Source: Mycobacterium gallinarum (GTDB lineage Bacteria > Actinomycetota > Actinomycetes > Mycobacteriales > Mycobacteriaceae). From it: DNA of 64,000 bases. Position 1 is the first letter of the stretch, and each line of letters opens with the position of its first letter. Below, piece by piece: positions 1-8,850 of the stretch. Made by a program: the position numbers and the translations under genes. Location of the stretch: the NCBI RefSeq assembly GCF_010726765.1, contig NZ_AP022601.1, positions 5,890,001 through 5,954,000 on the forward strand. Reading direction: 5' to 3'. The notes under the pieces were generated by a model that saw nothing but the letters and a program-made list of their open reading frames with translations, was not told the DNA's origin and did no database searches.

Positions 1-808
1 GAGCGGAGTTCAACCTGTGCCGCTCGGGTCGAGCTGGGAGGGCGGCTGGCGCTGCGGTGAGGTCGTGCTGTCGATGGTCGCCGACCACGCGCGTGCAGCA
101 TGGTCGGCCAAGGTGCGCGAGACCCTGTTCGTCGACGGTGTGCGCCTGGCCAGGCCCGTGCGCTCGACCGACGGCCGGTACGTGGTGGCGGGCTGGCGCG
201 CCGACACCTTCGTCGCGGGGACCCCGGAGCCGCGTCACGACGAAGTGGTGTCTGCGGCCGTGCGGCTGCACGAGGCGACGGCCAAGCTCGAGCGTCCGCG
301 TTTCCTGACTCAGCCGCCGGTGGCGCCGTGGGCCGACGTCGACGTGTTCATCGCCGCCGACCGGGCCGCATGGGAAGAGCGTCCCCTGCACTCACTGCCG
401 CCGGGTGCGCGGGTGTCGCCCGGGTCTGCGGACGGCCAAAAGTCCGTTGAGCTGATCGGTCAGTTGGCCGCGCTGCGCAGGCCGACCAAGAGTCCCAGCC
501 AGCTGGTCCACGGAGACCTCTACGGCACAGTGCTTTTCGCCGGTACGGCGGCCCCGGGGATCACCGACATCACGCCGTATTGGCGGCCGGCACCGTGGGC
601 GGCCGGAGTGGTGGTCGTCGACGCGTTGTCATGGGGTGAGGCCGACGACGGGCTCATCGAACGGTGGAGCCCACTGCCGGAATGGCCACAGATGTTGTTG
701 CGCGCGTTGATGTTCCGTCTCGCGGTCCACGCGCTGCATCCGCGGTCGACGGCCGCGGCGTTTCCAGGCCTGGCACGCACAGCCGCGTTGGTGCGCCTGG
801 TCCTCTGA
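1..808 (+). CDS. TIGR02569 family protein (5' partial), Rv3205c-like
   Basis: The gene enters from upstream: the frame is open from base 2, and residues before the GTG at base 17 (SGVQPVPLGSSW) continue the family N-terminus, so that GTG is internal. Conserved blocks include GGWRCGEVVLSMVADHARAAWSAK and RPVRSTDGRYVVAGWRADTF fragments, and a kinase-like VHGDLYGTVLF near residue 170. The family is actinobacterial and uncharacterised; the HGDL-type motif hints at an aminoglycoside-phosphotransferase-like fold, which is only inference. It converges on the alkyltransferase-like gene, as in the M. tuberculosis Rv3205c/Rv3204 pair. Identity comes from recalled family sequence and synteny. Confidence 0.85.
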   Translation, partial: SGVQPVPLGSSWEGGWRCGEVVLSMVADHARAAWSAKVRETLFVDGVRLARPVRSTDGRYVVAGWRADTFVAGTPEPRHDEVVSAAVRLHEATAKLERPRFLTQPPVAPWADVDVFIAADRAAWEERPLHSLPPGARVSPGSADGQKSVELIGQLAALRRPTKSPSQLVHGDLYGTVLFAGTAAPGITDITPYWRPAPWAAGVVVVDALSWGEADDGLIERWSPLPEWPQMLLRALMFRLAVHALHPRSTAAAFPGLARTAALVRLVL

Positions 809-884
809 CTCCAGCGCCGCCGAACGTGGGTTACCCGCACACGAAATGCGGCTTTGGCGTGCCATAACTCCACACTCGGCGCAC

Positions 885-1181
885 TCAGAACTCGTGACGC
901 ACCTCGCGCAACGGGATCCGTCCGTCCTCGGCCAGCACACCTTCGGCCCTCAGCAACTCCAACTGCTGGGTGGTCAGGTGTGGTGCCGGGCGTCCCGACG
1001 CGCGGATCACGCGATGCCAGGGCAGATCCGACGAATCGGTGCGCATGATCCAGCCGACGATCCGGGGGCTGGAAAGGCCCGCGACGTCGGCGATGTCGCC
1101 GTAGGTCGATACGCGTCCAGGCGGGATGGACGCCACGAGGGCACGCACGGTCTCGACCTGTTCGTCGGTGATGGCCGCCAT
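885..1181 (-). CDS. Alkyltransferase-like protein (MGMT-like, ATL), Rv3204-like
   Basis: A 98-residue protein with the fold of the O6-alkylguanine DNA methyltransferase C-terminal domain: GRVSTYGDIADVAG (helix-turn-helix and Tyr) followed by PWHRVI. In true methyltransferases the motif is PCHRV with the acceptor Cys; here it is Trp, the hallmark of alkyltransferase-like proteins, which bind O6-alkylguanine without repairing it and hand lesions to nucleotide excision repair in other organisms. Its ATG lies immediately beside the lipV stop codon, so the two are almost certainly co-transcribed. Confidence 0.9.
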   Translation of the reverse strand: MAAITDEQVETVRALVASIPPGRVSTYGDIADVAGLSSPRIVGWIMRTDSSDLPWHRVIRASGRPAPHLTTQQLELLRAEGVLAEDGRIPLREVRHEF

Positions 1182-1946
1182 CTACCCGAGGGCCTTGCGG
1201 ATCACCGCCGCCGTCTCGACGGGGAGCGCTTGGGCGACCATGTGATCGCAGTCGAAGTCCATGAGCGTGAGGTCGCGTTCGGGTGCGAGTCCGGTGATCA
1301 GATCATCGGTGACATACGGCGGGCTGGTCCTGCTCGCCCGGACCAGCGTGGTGGGAATAGTACTGAGCGGGAACGCGATTGGCCGGGCCAGCTCGCTCCA
1401 GTACGACATCATCGCCGGGATGCTGATGCGCCAGCCGACGCGCCCGTTGGCCTGCTCGACGAGGTGCTCGTCGAGTTCGCGATCCAGTTCCTCGGCGTCC
1501 ACGTCACCCCACGAACCGTAGGCCTTCTCGTCGCGCGCCTCGGCACGATCGGTGTAGTCGGGTGAAGCCAGCATGTCGTCGGCGATGTCGCGCATCCAGC
1601 CGCCGTCCAGGCCCACCGCGGGGTCGAGCAGCACCAGCGCGGACACCAGATCCGGACGGGACGCAGCCAGGGCCAGTGCCACGGCGCCGCCGAACGAATG
1701 CCCGACGACCACGGTTGGAGCGTCGAGCAGCGCGGCCAGTGCCGCGACGTTGGCGTCGATGGTCCAGGGTGCGGCCCATGACGAGCGGCCGTGGCCCAGC
1801 AGGTCCGGTGCGGTGACCGCGAATTGGGCCAGGTGCCGCGTGGCCAGGGTCTGCCACCGTTGCCCGTGGCCGGTCAAGCCGTGAACGGCGAGGACCTGTG
1901 CCGGACCCGACGGGCCGTAGCGGTGCAGGTGCAGTGGTTCACTCAC
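1182..1946 (-). CDS. lipV: Alpha/beta-hydrolase, LipV-like esterase
   Basis: A 254-residue alpha/beta-hydrolase. The oxyanion-hole motif VHGLTGHG is near residue 21, the nucleophile elbow GHSFGGA places Ser at about residue 84, and a C-terminal DCDHMV supplies the probable catalytic His. There is no signal peptide, so it is probably cytosolic or peripheral. The name lipV rests on synteny with Rv3203 (between the ATL gene and adnA) and family resemblance; the substrate cannot be read from sequence. It is transcribed divergently from adnA across about 64 bp. Confidence 0.8.
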   Translation of the reverse strand: MSEPLHLHRYGPSGPAQVLAVHGLTGHGQRWQTLATRHLAQFAVTAPDLLGHGRSSWAAPWTIDANVAALAALLDAPTVVVGHSFGGAVALALAASRPDLVSALVLLDPAVGLDGGWMRDIADDMLASPDYTDRAEARDEKAYGSWGDVDAEELDRELDEHLVEQANGRVGWRISIPAMMSYWSELARPIAFPLSTIPTTLVRASRTSPPYVTDDLITGLAPERDLTLMDFDCDHMVAQALPVETAAVIRKALG

Positions 1947-2010
1947 AGCAGTGATGCTGCCAGCCAGTCGGTGCGGATGACTTGTCGGACCCCCGTGGTG
2001 TCATTTCGGC

Positions 2011-5000
2011 ATGTCCGCACCGCACACCGATCTGACGCCGACCGCGCTCACCGAACCCGGAATGCGCGGCGTGGTAAAGGTGCTCGGGGGAGCCGGCACC
2101 GGCAAGAGCACTCTGCTCGTCGATGTCGCTGCGGCCCACATCGCGGCCGGCACGGAACCGGAATCGGTCCTGCTGCTGACGGGTTCGGCGCGCCTCGGCG
2201 TGCAGGCGCGCGCCGCGATCACGTCGGCACTGCTCGAGGCGGGCACTCGCGCAGTCGTCCGCGAACCATTGGTCCGCACGTTGCACTCCTATGCATTCGC
2301 GGTGTTGCGTCTCGCCGCGCAGCGCAAGGGTGATCCGCCGCCGCGGTTGATCACCAGTGCCGAACAGGACGGCATCATCCGCGAACTCCTCGCCGGCGAT
2401 CTCGAAGACGGCGATCGGTCGGTCGTGGCGTGGCCCCCGCAGCTGCGGCCCGCGCTGAGCACCGTCGGATTCGCCAACGAACTCCGTGACCTGATGGCAC
2501 GCTGCACCGAACGCGGTGTGGATCCCGTCGAGCTGCAGCGCATCGGGCGGCGGGCCGGCCGACCCGAATGGCTGGCGGCCGGACAGTTCGCCCAGGCCTA
2601 TGAACAGATCATGCTGCTGCGTTCGGCGGTCGGAATGGCCGCGCCGCAGGCCACCGTGCCCGCGCTGGGCGCCGCCGAACTGGTGGGTGCGGCGTTGGAA
2701 GCGCTGGCGACCGACGACGATCTGCTGGCCGCCGAGCGTGCGCGCATCAAACTGCTCCTGGTCGACGACGCCCAACATCTGGATCCACAGGCAGCCCGGC
2801 TCGTCCGGGTGCTGTCGGTCGGAGCCGATCTCACCATCCTCGCCGGTGACCCGAATCAGTCGGTATTCGGTTACCGGGGAGCCGATCCCGCGCTGCTACG
2901 CGGTGACGAGCCGACGCTCACCCTGACCGAGTCTCGCCGCTGCGCGCCCGCCGTAGCGCGAGCGATCACCGCAGTTGCCCAGCGGCTGCCGGGTGCTGAC
3001 GATGCGCGCCGTGTCGACGGCGTCGACGGAGACCGCGGCTCGGTGACCGTGCGCATCGCGGCGTCGCCGCACGCCGAATCCGCGGTGATCGCCGATGCGC
3101 TGCGGCGCGCTCACCTGATCGACGGGGTGCCGTGGTCCCAGATGGCGGTGATCGTGCGATCGGTGCCGCGGCTGGGGTCGGCGCTCGCGCGTGCTTTGGC
3201 GACCGCGGGCGTGCCCGTGGACGTGCCGACCCCCACCGGGCCGCTCGCCGACCAGCCGTCGGTGCAGGCCCTGCTGACAGTGTTGGAGGCGACCGAACGC
3301 GAGCTTGACGGGGCGCAGGCGCTGTCATTGCTGACCGGGCCCATCGGCCGGGTCGACCCCGTGTCGCTGCGGCAGCTGCGACGGGCGCTCCGTCGTTTGG
3401 ACGGCTCCCAGCCGCCGCGCGAACTCGGCGACCTGCTGGTCGACGTCCTGCAGGCCGACGCCGACACCGAGGGACTGTCGGCGGAACTCGCCCGGCCCCT
3501 GCGCCGGGTCCGCGCAGTGCTGGCCGCCGCGCGCCGCTCCGCGTCCGAGGGTGGCGATCCGCGCTACACACTCTGGCAGGCGTGGCACCGGTCCGGTCTG
3601 CAGCGGCGGTGGCTGACGGCCAGTGAACGCGGCGGCGCGGCGGGCGCCCAGGCCGACCGCGACCTCGATGCCGTCACCGCGTTCTTCGACATCGCCGAGC
3701 AGTACGTGAATCGCACCGCGGGCGCATCGTTGCGCGGACTCCTCGATCATGTCAGCGCTCTCGGCCTGCCGTCCGCATCCCGCGAGGACCGCGCCGCGGC
3801 CGAGGCGGTTCCGGTGTTGAGCGCGCATGCGGCGCTCGGTGGGGAGTGGGAGTTCGTCGTCATCGCGGGACTGCAGGAAGGGCTGTGGCCCAACATGATC
3901 CCCCGCGGGGGCGTGCTGGGAACGCAGCAGCTGGTCGACGTACTCGACGGGGTGGTGACGCCGAACGACAGGGCGGTCTCGACGCGCGCGCCGCTGCTCG
4001 CCGAGGAGCGCAGGCTGCTTATCGCGGCGATGGGCCGCACCCGCAACCGGCTGCTGGTGACCGCCGTCGACAGCGATTGCGGCGACGAGTCGATGCTGCC
4101 GTCGCCGTTCTGCTACGAATTGACCTCGCTGGCCACCGATCCCGATCCCGAGCCCCCGGTTCCGGTGCACGCACCGAAGGTGCTGGCGCCGACAGCCGTG
4201 GTCGGGCGTCTGCGTGCGGTGGTCTGCGCCCCGTCCGACGATGTCGACGAGGGCGTACGCGCCTGCGCGGCAGCACAACTGGCCCGCTTGGCGCAGGGTG
4301 GCGTACCCGGTGCCGACCCTGGACAGTGGTACGCCACCACGCGGCTCTCCACCGACGAACCGCTGTGGTGCGGCGACGACCACACCGTGACGTTGTCGCC
4401 GTCGACGCTGCAGATGCTGACGGACTGCCCGCTGCGCTGGCTGCTCGAACGCCACGGCGGCAACGACGCACGCGATGTGCGGTCGGCGATCGGCTCGCTG
4501 CTGCACGCATTGGTCGCCGATCCTGGAAAGACCGAGAATCAAATGCTCAACGAACTCGAAAAGGTATGGGAAAAACTGCCGTTTGACGCGCAGTGGCATT
4601 CGGAGAACGAGTTGGAGCGCCACCGGTTGATGCTGTCGACGTTCTCACATTGGCGGGTGCAGAGCCGCGATCAGCTGACCGAGGCCGGCACCGAGGTCGA
4701 CGTCGCGGGCGAGATCGTCGAACCGACGGGTGAGGGCCCCGGAGTGCGGATCCGCGGTCGGCTGGACCGGCTGGAACGCGACAGCGAGGAACGGCTGGTG
4801 GTCGTCGACGTCAAGACCGGCAAGAGTCCGGTCACCAAGGACGAGGCTCAGCGGCACGCCCAGCTCGCGATGTATCAGTTGGCCATCGCCGAAGGGCTGC
4901 TGCCGCAAGGGGAGGAGCCCGGCGGCGGCAAGCTGGTGTATCTCGGCAAGACCAGTGGTGGCAATGCGGCCGAGCGTCAGCAGGACGCGCTGACGCCGGA

Positions 5001-5148
5001 ATCCCACGCGGCGTGGCGGGCGAAGGTGCAGGCCGCAGCGGCAGCCACGCAGGGCCCGCAATACGTCGCGCGGATCAACGATGGTTGTGCGCACTGCCCG
5101 GTGCAGAAGATGTGCCCGGCGCAGACGCCGGCCGGAGGTCAGCGGTGA
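2011..5148 (+). CDS. adnA: AdnA, helicase-nuclease subunit of the AdnAB complex
   Basis: A 1045-residue UvrD-family ATPase with a C-terminal RecB-like nuclease, Rv3202c-like. Walker A is GGAGTGKST (Lys32). The Walker B segment reads VDDAQ rather than DExQ, matching AdnA being the lesser motor of the pair. Nuclease residues are the GRLDRLE Asp (about 919) and the VVVDVKTGK Asp and Lys (933, 935). Four Cys (about 806, 1026, 1029, 1035; the last three in CAHCPVQKMC) match the iron-sulfur staple of AddB-type nucleases. Together with AdnB it resects DNA double-strand breaks in mycobacteria. Its stop codon overlaps the adnB start. Confidence 0.95.
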   Translation: MSAPHTDLTPTALTEPGMRGVVKVLGGAGTGKSTLLVDVAAAHIAAGTEPESVLLLTGSARLGVQARAAITSALLEAGTRAVVREPLVRTLHSYAFAVLRLAAQRKGDPPPRLITSAEQDGIIRELLAGDLEDGDRSVVAWPPQLRPALSTVGFANELRDLMARCTERGVDPVELQRIGRRAGRPEWLAAGQFAQAYEQIMLLRSAVGMAAPQATVPALGAAELVGAALEALATDDDLLAAERARIKLLLVDDAQHLDPQAARLVRVLSVGADLTILAGDPNQSVFGYRGADPALLRGDEPTLTLTESRRCAPAVARAITAVAQRLPGADDARRVDGVDGDRGSVTVRIAASPHAESAVIADALRRAHLIDGVPWSQMAVIVRSVPRLGSALARALATAGVPVDVPTPTGPLADQPSVQALLTVLEATERELDGAQALSLLTGPIGRVDPVSLRQLRRALRRLDGSQPPRELGDLLVDVLQADADTEGLSAELARPLRRVRAVLAAARRSASEGGDPRYTLWQAWHRSGLQRRWLTASERGGAAGAQADRDLDAVTAFFDIAEQYVNRTAGASLRGLLDHVSALGLPSASREDRAAAEAVPVLSAHAALGGEWEFVVIAGLQEGLWPNMIPRGGVLGTQQLVDVLDGVVTPNDRAVSTRAPLLAEERRLLIAAMGRTRNRLLVTAVDSDCGDESMLPSPFCYELTSLATDPDPEPPVPVHAPKVLAPTAVVGRLRAVVCAPSDDVDEGVRACAAAQLARLAQGGVPGADPGQWYATTRLSTDEPLWCGDDHTVTLSPSTLQMLTDCPLRWLLERHGGNDARDVRSAIGSLLHALVADPGKTENQMLNELEKVWEKLPFDAQWHSENELERHRLMLSTFSHWRVQSRDQLTEAGTEVDVAGEIVEPTGEGPGVRIRGRLDRLERDSEERLVVVDVKTGKSPVTKDEAQRHAQLAMYQLAIAEGLLPQGEEPGGGKLVYLGKTSGGNAAERQQDALTPESHAAWRAKVQAAAAATQGPQYVARINDGCAHCPVQKMCPAQTPAGGQR

Positions 5149-8100
5149 ACCCGCGCTACAGCCCTGACGAACTCGCTTCGGCGCTCGGGCTTTTCGCCCC
5201 CACCGACGAGCAGGCCGCCGTGATCGCCGCGCCGCCGGGGCCGTTGGTCGTCATCGCCGGCGCCGGGGCCGGCAAGACGGAGACGATGGCCGCGCGGGTG
5301 GTCTGGCTGGTCGCCAATGGCTACGCCAGTCCGGGCGAGGTGCTCGGCCTGACGTTCACCCGCAAGGCGGCGGGGCAGCTGCTGCGTCGTGTCCGGACCA
5401 GGCTGGCCAGGCTCGCGGGCGCGGGCCTCGTTCCCACCGGCCCCGGGCTGTCCGACATCACCGACGATCCGGCCACCGTCAGCACCTATCACGCGTTCGC
5501 CGGAAACCTGTTGTGCGAGCACGGCCTGCTGCTCCCAGTCGAACCGGATACCCGCCTGCTGAGCGAAACCGAAATGTGGCAGTTGGCTTTTCGGGTCGTG
5601 TGCGAGCACCCGCAACGCCTCGACACCGACAAGACGCCGGCCGCGCTGACGGCGATGGTGCTCCGCCTCGCGGGCCAACTGGCAGAACACCTCGTCGACA
5701 CCGAGCAGTTGCGCGACACCCACGTCGAGCTCGAGCGGCTGGTGCACACCCTGCCCACGGGCCCGTACCAGCGGGACCGCGGGCCCAGCCAGTGGCTGCT
5801 GCGGCTGCTGGCCACCCAGACGGAACGCACACAACTCGTCCCGTTGATCGATGCGCTACACCGGCGGATGCGCGAGCAGAAAGTCATGGACTTCGGCATG
5901 CAGATGGCATCGGCGGCGCGGTTGGCGTCGACTTTCCCGCAGGTCGGCGAGCAGCTGAGAAGCCGGTATCGGGTTGTGCTGCTTGACGAATATCAGGACA
6001 CCGGCCACGCCCAGCGAGTCGCGCTGTCGGCGTTGTTCGGCGGCGGAGTCGACGACGAGCTGGCCCTGACCGCTGTCGGTGATCCGATCCAGTCGATCTA
6101 CGGCTGGCGCGGTGCGTCCGCCACCAACCTGCCGCGGTTCACCACCGATTTCCCGTATTCCGACGGTAGCCCCGCGCCCACCCTGGAACTTCGCACCAGC
6201 TGGCGTAACCCGCCGGATACCCTGCATTTGGCGAACGCGGTGTCCGCTGAGGCGCGGCGCCGTTCCGTGGCCGTACGCGAGCTGCGGCCCAAGCCCAATG
6301 CGGCCCCGGGCACCGTCCGGTGCGCACTGCTGTCCGACGTGGTCTCCGAACGCGACTGGGTGGCAGACCATTTGGCGCGGATCTACCACGAGGCACGCGG
6401 TGGCGGTGTCGCCGCGCCAACGGCTGCGGTGTTGGTGCGGCGTAACGCCGATGCCGCACCGATCGCCGATGCGCTCACCGCGCGCGGCGTACCGGTCGAG
6501 GTCGTCGGACTGGCCGGGTTGCTCGGGGTGCCCGAGGTCGCCGACGTGGTGGCGATGTTGCGGATGGTCGCCGACCCCATCGCCGGTGCGGCCGCCATGC
6601 GCGTGCTCACCGGGCCGCGCTGGCGGCTGGGTGCGCGTGACGTCACGGCGCTGTGGCGGCGTGCCGTCGAGCTCGACGACATCGGCAAGCCCGAGGACGG
6701 TGCGGCGGCGGATCGGGTCGTCGCGCAAGCCGCACCCGATGCTGACACCGCCTGCCTGACGGATGCCGTCGGCGATCCGGGTCCCGCCGCCGCGTACTCA
6801 CCGGCGGGGTATGCACGCATCGTGGAATTGGGCCGCGAACTGACCACGCTGCGTGGGCATCTGACGCATCCGCTGCCCGAACTGGTCGCCGAGGTGCGGC
6901 GGGTGCTCGGGGTGGATACCGAGGTTCGTGCGTCGCGGCGGGTTTCGGCCGGGTGGGCGGGCACCGAACATCTCGATGCATTCGCCGACGTGGTGGCCGA
7001 CTTCGCGAGCCGTCCGGGCGCGACGGTCGCCGGCCTGCTGGCCTACCTCGATGCGGCCGAGCAGGTGGAGAACGGTCTGGCACCTGCGGAAGTGTCAGTC
7101 GCCGACGACCGGGTGCAGATCCTCACCGTGCATGCCGCCAAGGGGTTGGAATGGCAGGTGGTGGCGGTCCCGCATCTCAGCGGCCGGGTGTTCCCGTCGA
7201 CCGCCTCTGCGCGGACATGGCTCACCGACGCGGGCGATCTGCCACCGCTGCTGCGCGGCGATCGGGCAACGCTGTCGGAGCACGGTGTCCCGGTCCTGGA
7301 CACCTCCGACGTCAACGATCGAAAGAAGCTGTCGGACAAGATAGCTGACCACAAGGACAGCCTGGCGCAGCGTCGCATCGACGAGGAGCGACGGCTGCTG
7401 TACGTGGCAATCACCCGCGCGGAGGACACGCTGCTGCTGTCCGGCCACCATTGGGGAGCGACGGAGTCCAAGCCGCGCGGTCCGTCGGCGTTCCTCGACG
7501 AGCTCAAGGAGATCATCGAGCAGGCGGATGCGGCCGGCGAACCCTGCGGCGTCGTCGAGCAGTGGGCCCCCGCACCGGCCGACGGCGAACCCAACCCGTT
7601 GCGAGACAACGTCGTTGAGGCCGTCTGGCCCGCCGACCCCGCGGGCACACGCCGCGATGACGTGGGTAAGGGCGCCGAGCTCGTCGCCAAAGCCATGTCG
7701 GTCGACAACGGTGACGCGCCCGCGGAGAGCGACGAGGGCTGGGCATCCGATGTCGACGCCCTGCTGGCCGAACGCAACAGGGCCGTCGAACGTCCGGTGC
7801 CGCCGCTGCCCGCACAGCTGTCGGTCAGCGCGATGGTCGAACTAGGTCGCAACCCCGACCTGGCGGCACAGCGGCTGCGACGCCGGCTGCCCAGCCGACC
7901 GGATCCACATGCTTTACTGGGCACCGCGTTTCATGATTGGGTACAGCGCTTCTATCATGCCGATCGGCTCTTCGATCTCGACGATCTGCCCGGCGCAATG
8001 GATCACGCCACCACGGTCGCCGACGAACTCGCCGAACTGCAGGCGGCGTTCGCGGTGTCGCCGTGGGCCGGCCGGACCCCGATCGATGTTGAGGTGCCGT

Positions 8101-8405
8101 TCGACATGGTGCTCGGCGGGCGTGTGGTGCGCGGACGGATCGACGCGGTCTTCGCCGACGACGACGGCGGCGCGACCGTCGTCGACTGGAAGACAGGTGA
8201 CCCGCCGGACTCGCCGGAAGCCAAGCAGCACGCGGCCGTTCAGCTCGCCGTCTACCGGCTGGCGTGGGCCGCGCTGCAAGGGTGCCCGGCCGAATCGGTG
8301 CGCGCGTCGTTCCACTACGTGCGCAGCGGGCTGACCGTCACCCCCGACGATCTGCCCGGCACCGCCGGGCTGCTGGCGCTACTGGGATGGGCTACTGCGG
8401 CTTAG
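5145..8405 (+). CDS. adnB: AdnB, lead helicase-nuclease subunit of AdnAB
   Basis: The start chosen is the GTG at 5145, which overlaps the adnA stop (GTGA) and gives MNPRYSPDELAS, 1086 residues; an earlier in-frame start at 5013 would overlap adnA heavily. Walker A IAGAGAGKT (Lys44), Walker B LLDEYQDT, QSIYGWRGA, and VHAAKGLEW are intact helicase motifs. The C-terminal nuclease carries LLGTAFHDWV, GRIDAVF and TVVDWKTG. No four-Cys cluster like that in AdnA is visible. Translational coupling with adnA suits a 1:1 heterodimer. Confidence 0.95.
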   Translation: MNPRYSPDELASALGLFAPTDEQAAVIAAPPGPLVVIAGAGAGKTETMAARVVWLVANGYASPGEVLGLTFTRKAAGQLLRRVRTRLARLAGAGLVPTGPGLSDITDDPATVSTYHAFAGNLLCEHGLLLPVEPDTRLLSETEMWQLAFRVVCEHPQRLDTDKTPAALTAMVLRLAGQLAEHLVDTEQLRDTHVELERLVHTLPTGPYQRDRGPSQWLLRLLATQTERTQLVPLIDALHRRMREQKVMDFGMQMASAARLASTFPQVGEQLRSRYRVVLLDEYQDTGHAQRVALSALFGGGVDDELALTAVGDPIQSIYGWRGASATNLPRFTTDFPYSDGSPAPTLELRTSWRNPPDTLHLANAVSAEARRRSVAVRELRPKPNAAPGTVRCALLSDVVSERDWVADHLARIYHEARGGGVAAPTAAVLVRRNADAAPIADALTARGVPVEVVGLAGLLGVPEVADVVAMLRMVADPIAGAAAMRVLTGPRWRLGARDVTALWRRAVELDDIGKPEDGAAADRVVAQAAPDADTACLTDAVGDPGPAAAYSPAGYARIVELGRELTTLRGHLTHPLPELVAEVRRVLGVDTEVRASRRVSAGWAGTEHLDAFADVVADFASRPGATVAGLLAYLDAAEQVENGLAPAEVSVADDRVQILTVHAAKGLEWQVVAVPHLSGRVFPSTASARTWLTDAGDLPPLLRGDRATLSEHGVPVLDTSDVNDRKKLSDKIADHKDSLAQRRIDEERRLLYVAITRAEDTLLLSGHHWGATESKPRGPSAFLDELKEIIEQADAAGEPCGVVEQWAPAPADGEPNPLRDNVVEAVWPADPAGTRRDDVGKGAELVAKAMSVDNGDAPAESDEGWASDVDALLAERNRAVERPVPPLPAQLSVSAMVELGRNPDLAAQRLRRRLPSRPDPHALLGTAFHDWVQRFYHADRLFDLDDLPGAMDHATTVADELAELQAAFAVSPWAGRTPIDVEVPFDMVLGGRVVRGRIDAVFADDDGGATVVDWKTGDPPDSPEAKQHAAVQLAVYRLAWAALQGCPAESVRASFHYVRSGLTVTPDDLPGTAGLLALLGWATAA

Positions 8406-8805
8406 TCGAGCGATAAATCTTGAGCGCCTCGGTGATCATCGGGATCTGCAAAGGCAGGCGGGCGATCGCGCCCAGCCTCATGGGGAGCGTCTTGGCGGGG
8501 TCTTTGAACCACAGTCGGACCATGTTCACGTTGCCGGGGAACACACCGATGAACAAGGCGATGGCCGCCAGCGCGCCGAGGCGACGGGTCTTCGGTGCCA
8601 GCAGCAGGCCGCCCACCGCCAATTCACCGACGCCGGAGGCATAGGTATAGAAGCGTGCGCTGCCCGGCAGTTCCTCCGGGATGATCGAGTCGAACGGCTT
8701 GGGAGCCACGAAATGCAGGACGCCCATTCCGAGCAAGCTGGCGCCCATCAGGTGTGCTCGTTTCGGATTGGCGATCTGCTGCAGTTCGGGCAAGGGGGTG
8801 GTCAT
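8392..8805 (-). CDS. DoxX-like small membrane protein
   Basis: The start taken is the ATG at 8805 (MTTPLPELQQ), giving 137 residues; an open extension upstream would run into the divergent channel gene. Hydrophobic segments include LMGASLLGMGVLHFVAP, YASGVGELAVGGLLLAP and LGALAAIALFIGVFPGN, the DoxX/DUF417-like pattern of a four-helix membrane protein. The 3' end overlaps adnB tail to tail by 14 bp. The role is unknown. In M. tuberculosis the channel gene follows adnB directly, so this is an extra gene in an otherwise conserved order. Confidence 0.7.
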   Translation of the reverse strand: MTTPLPELQQIANPKRAHLMGASLLGMGVLHFVAPKPFDSIIPEELPGSARFYTYASGVGELAVGGLLLAPKTRRLGALAAIALFIGVFPGNVNMVRLWFKDPAKTLPMRLGAIARLPLQIPMITEALKIYRSTKPQ

Positions 8806-8850
8806 GGTTACATAATGGCGTGCGCCGACTTCCAGCGATAACGGGTTGTG

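Noticed and set aside
3325..4623. A 432-codon open frame antisense to adnA
   Set aside because: Same shadow composition; the plus strand encodes clear helicase-nuclease motifs.
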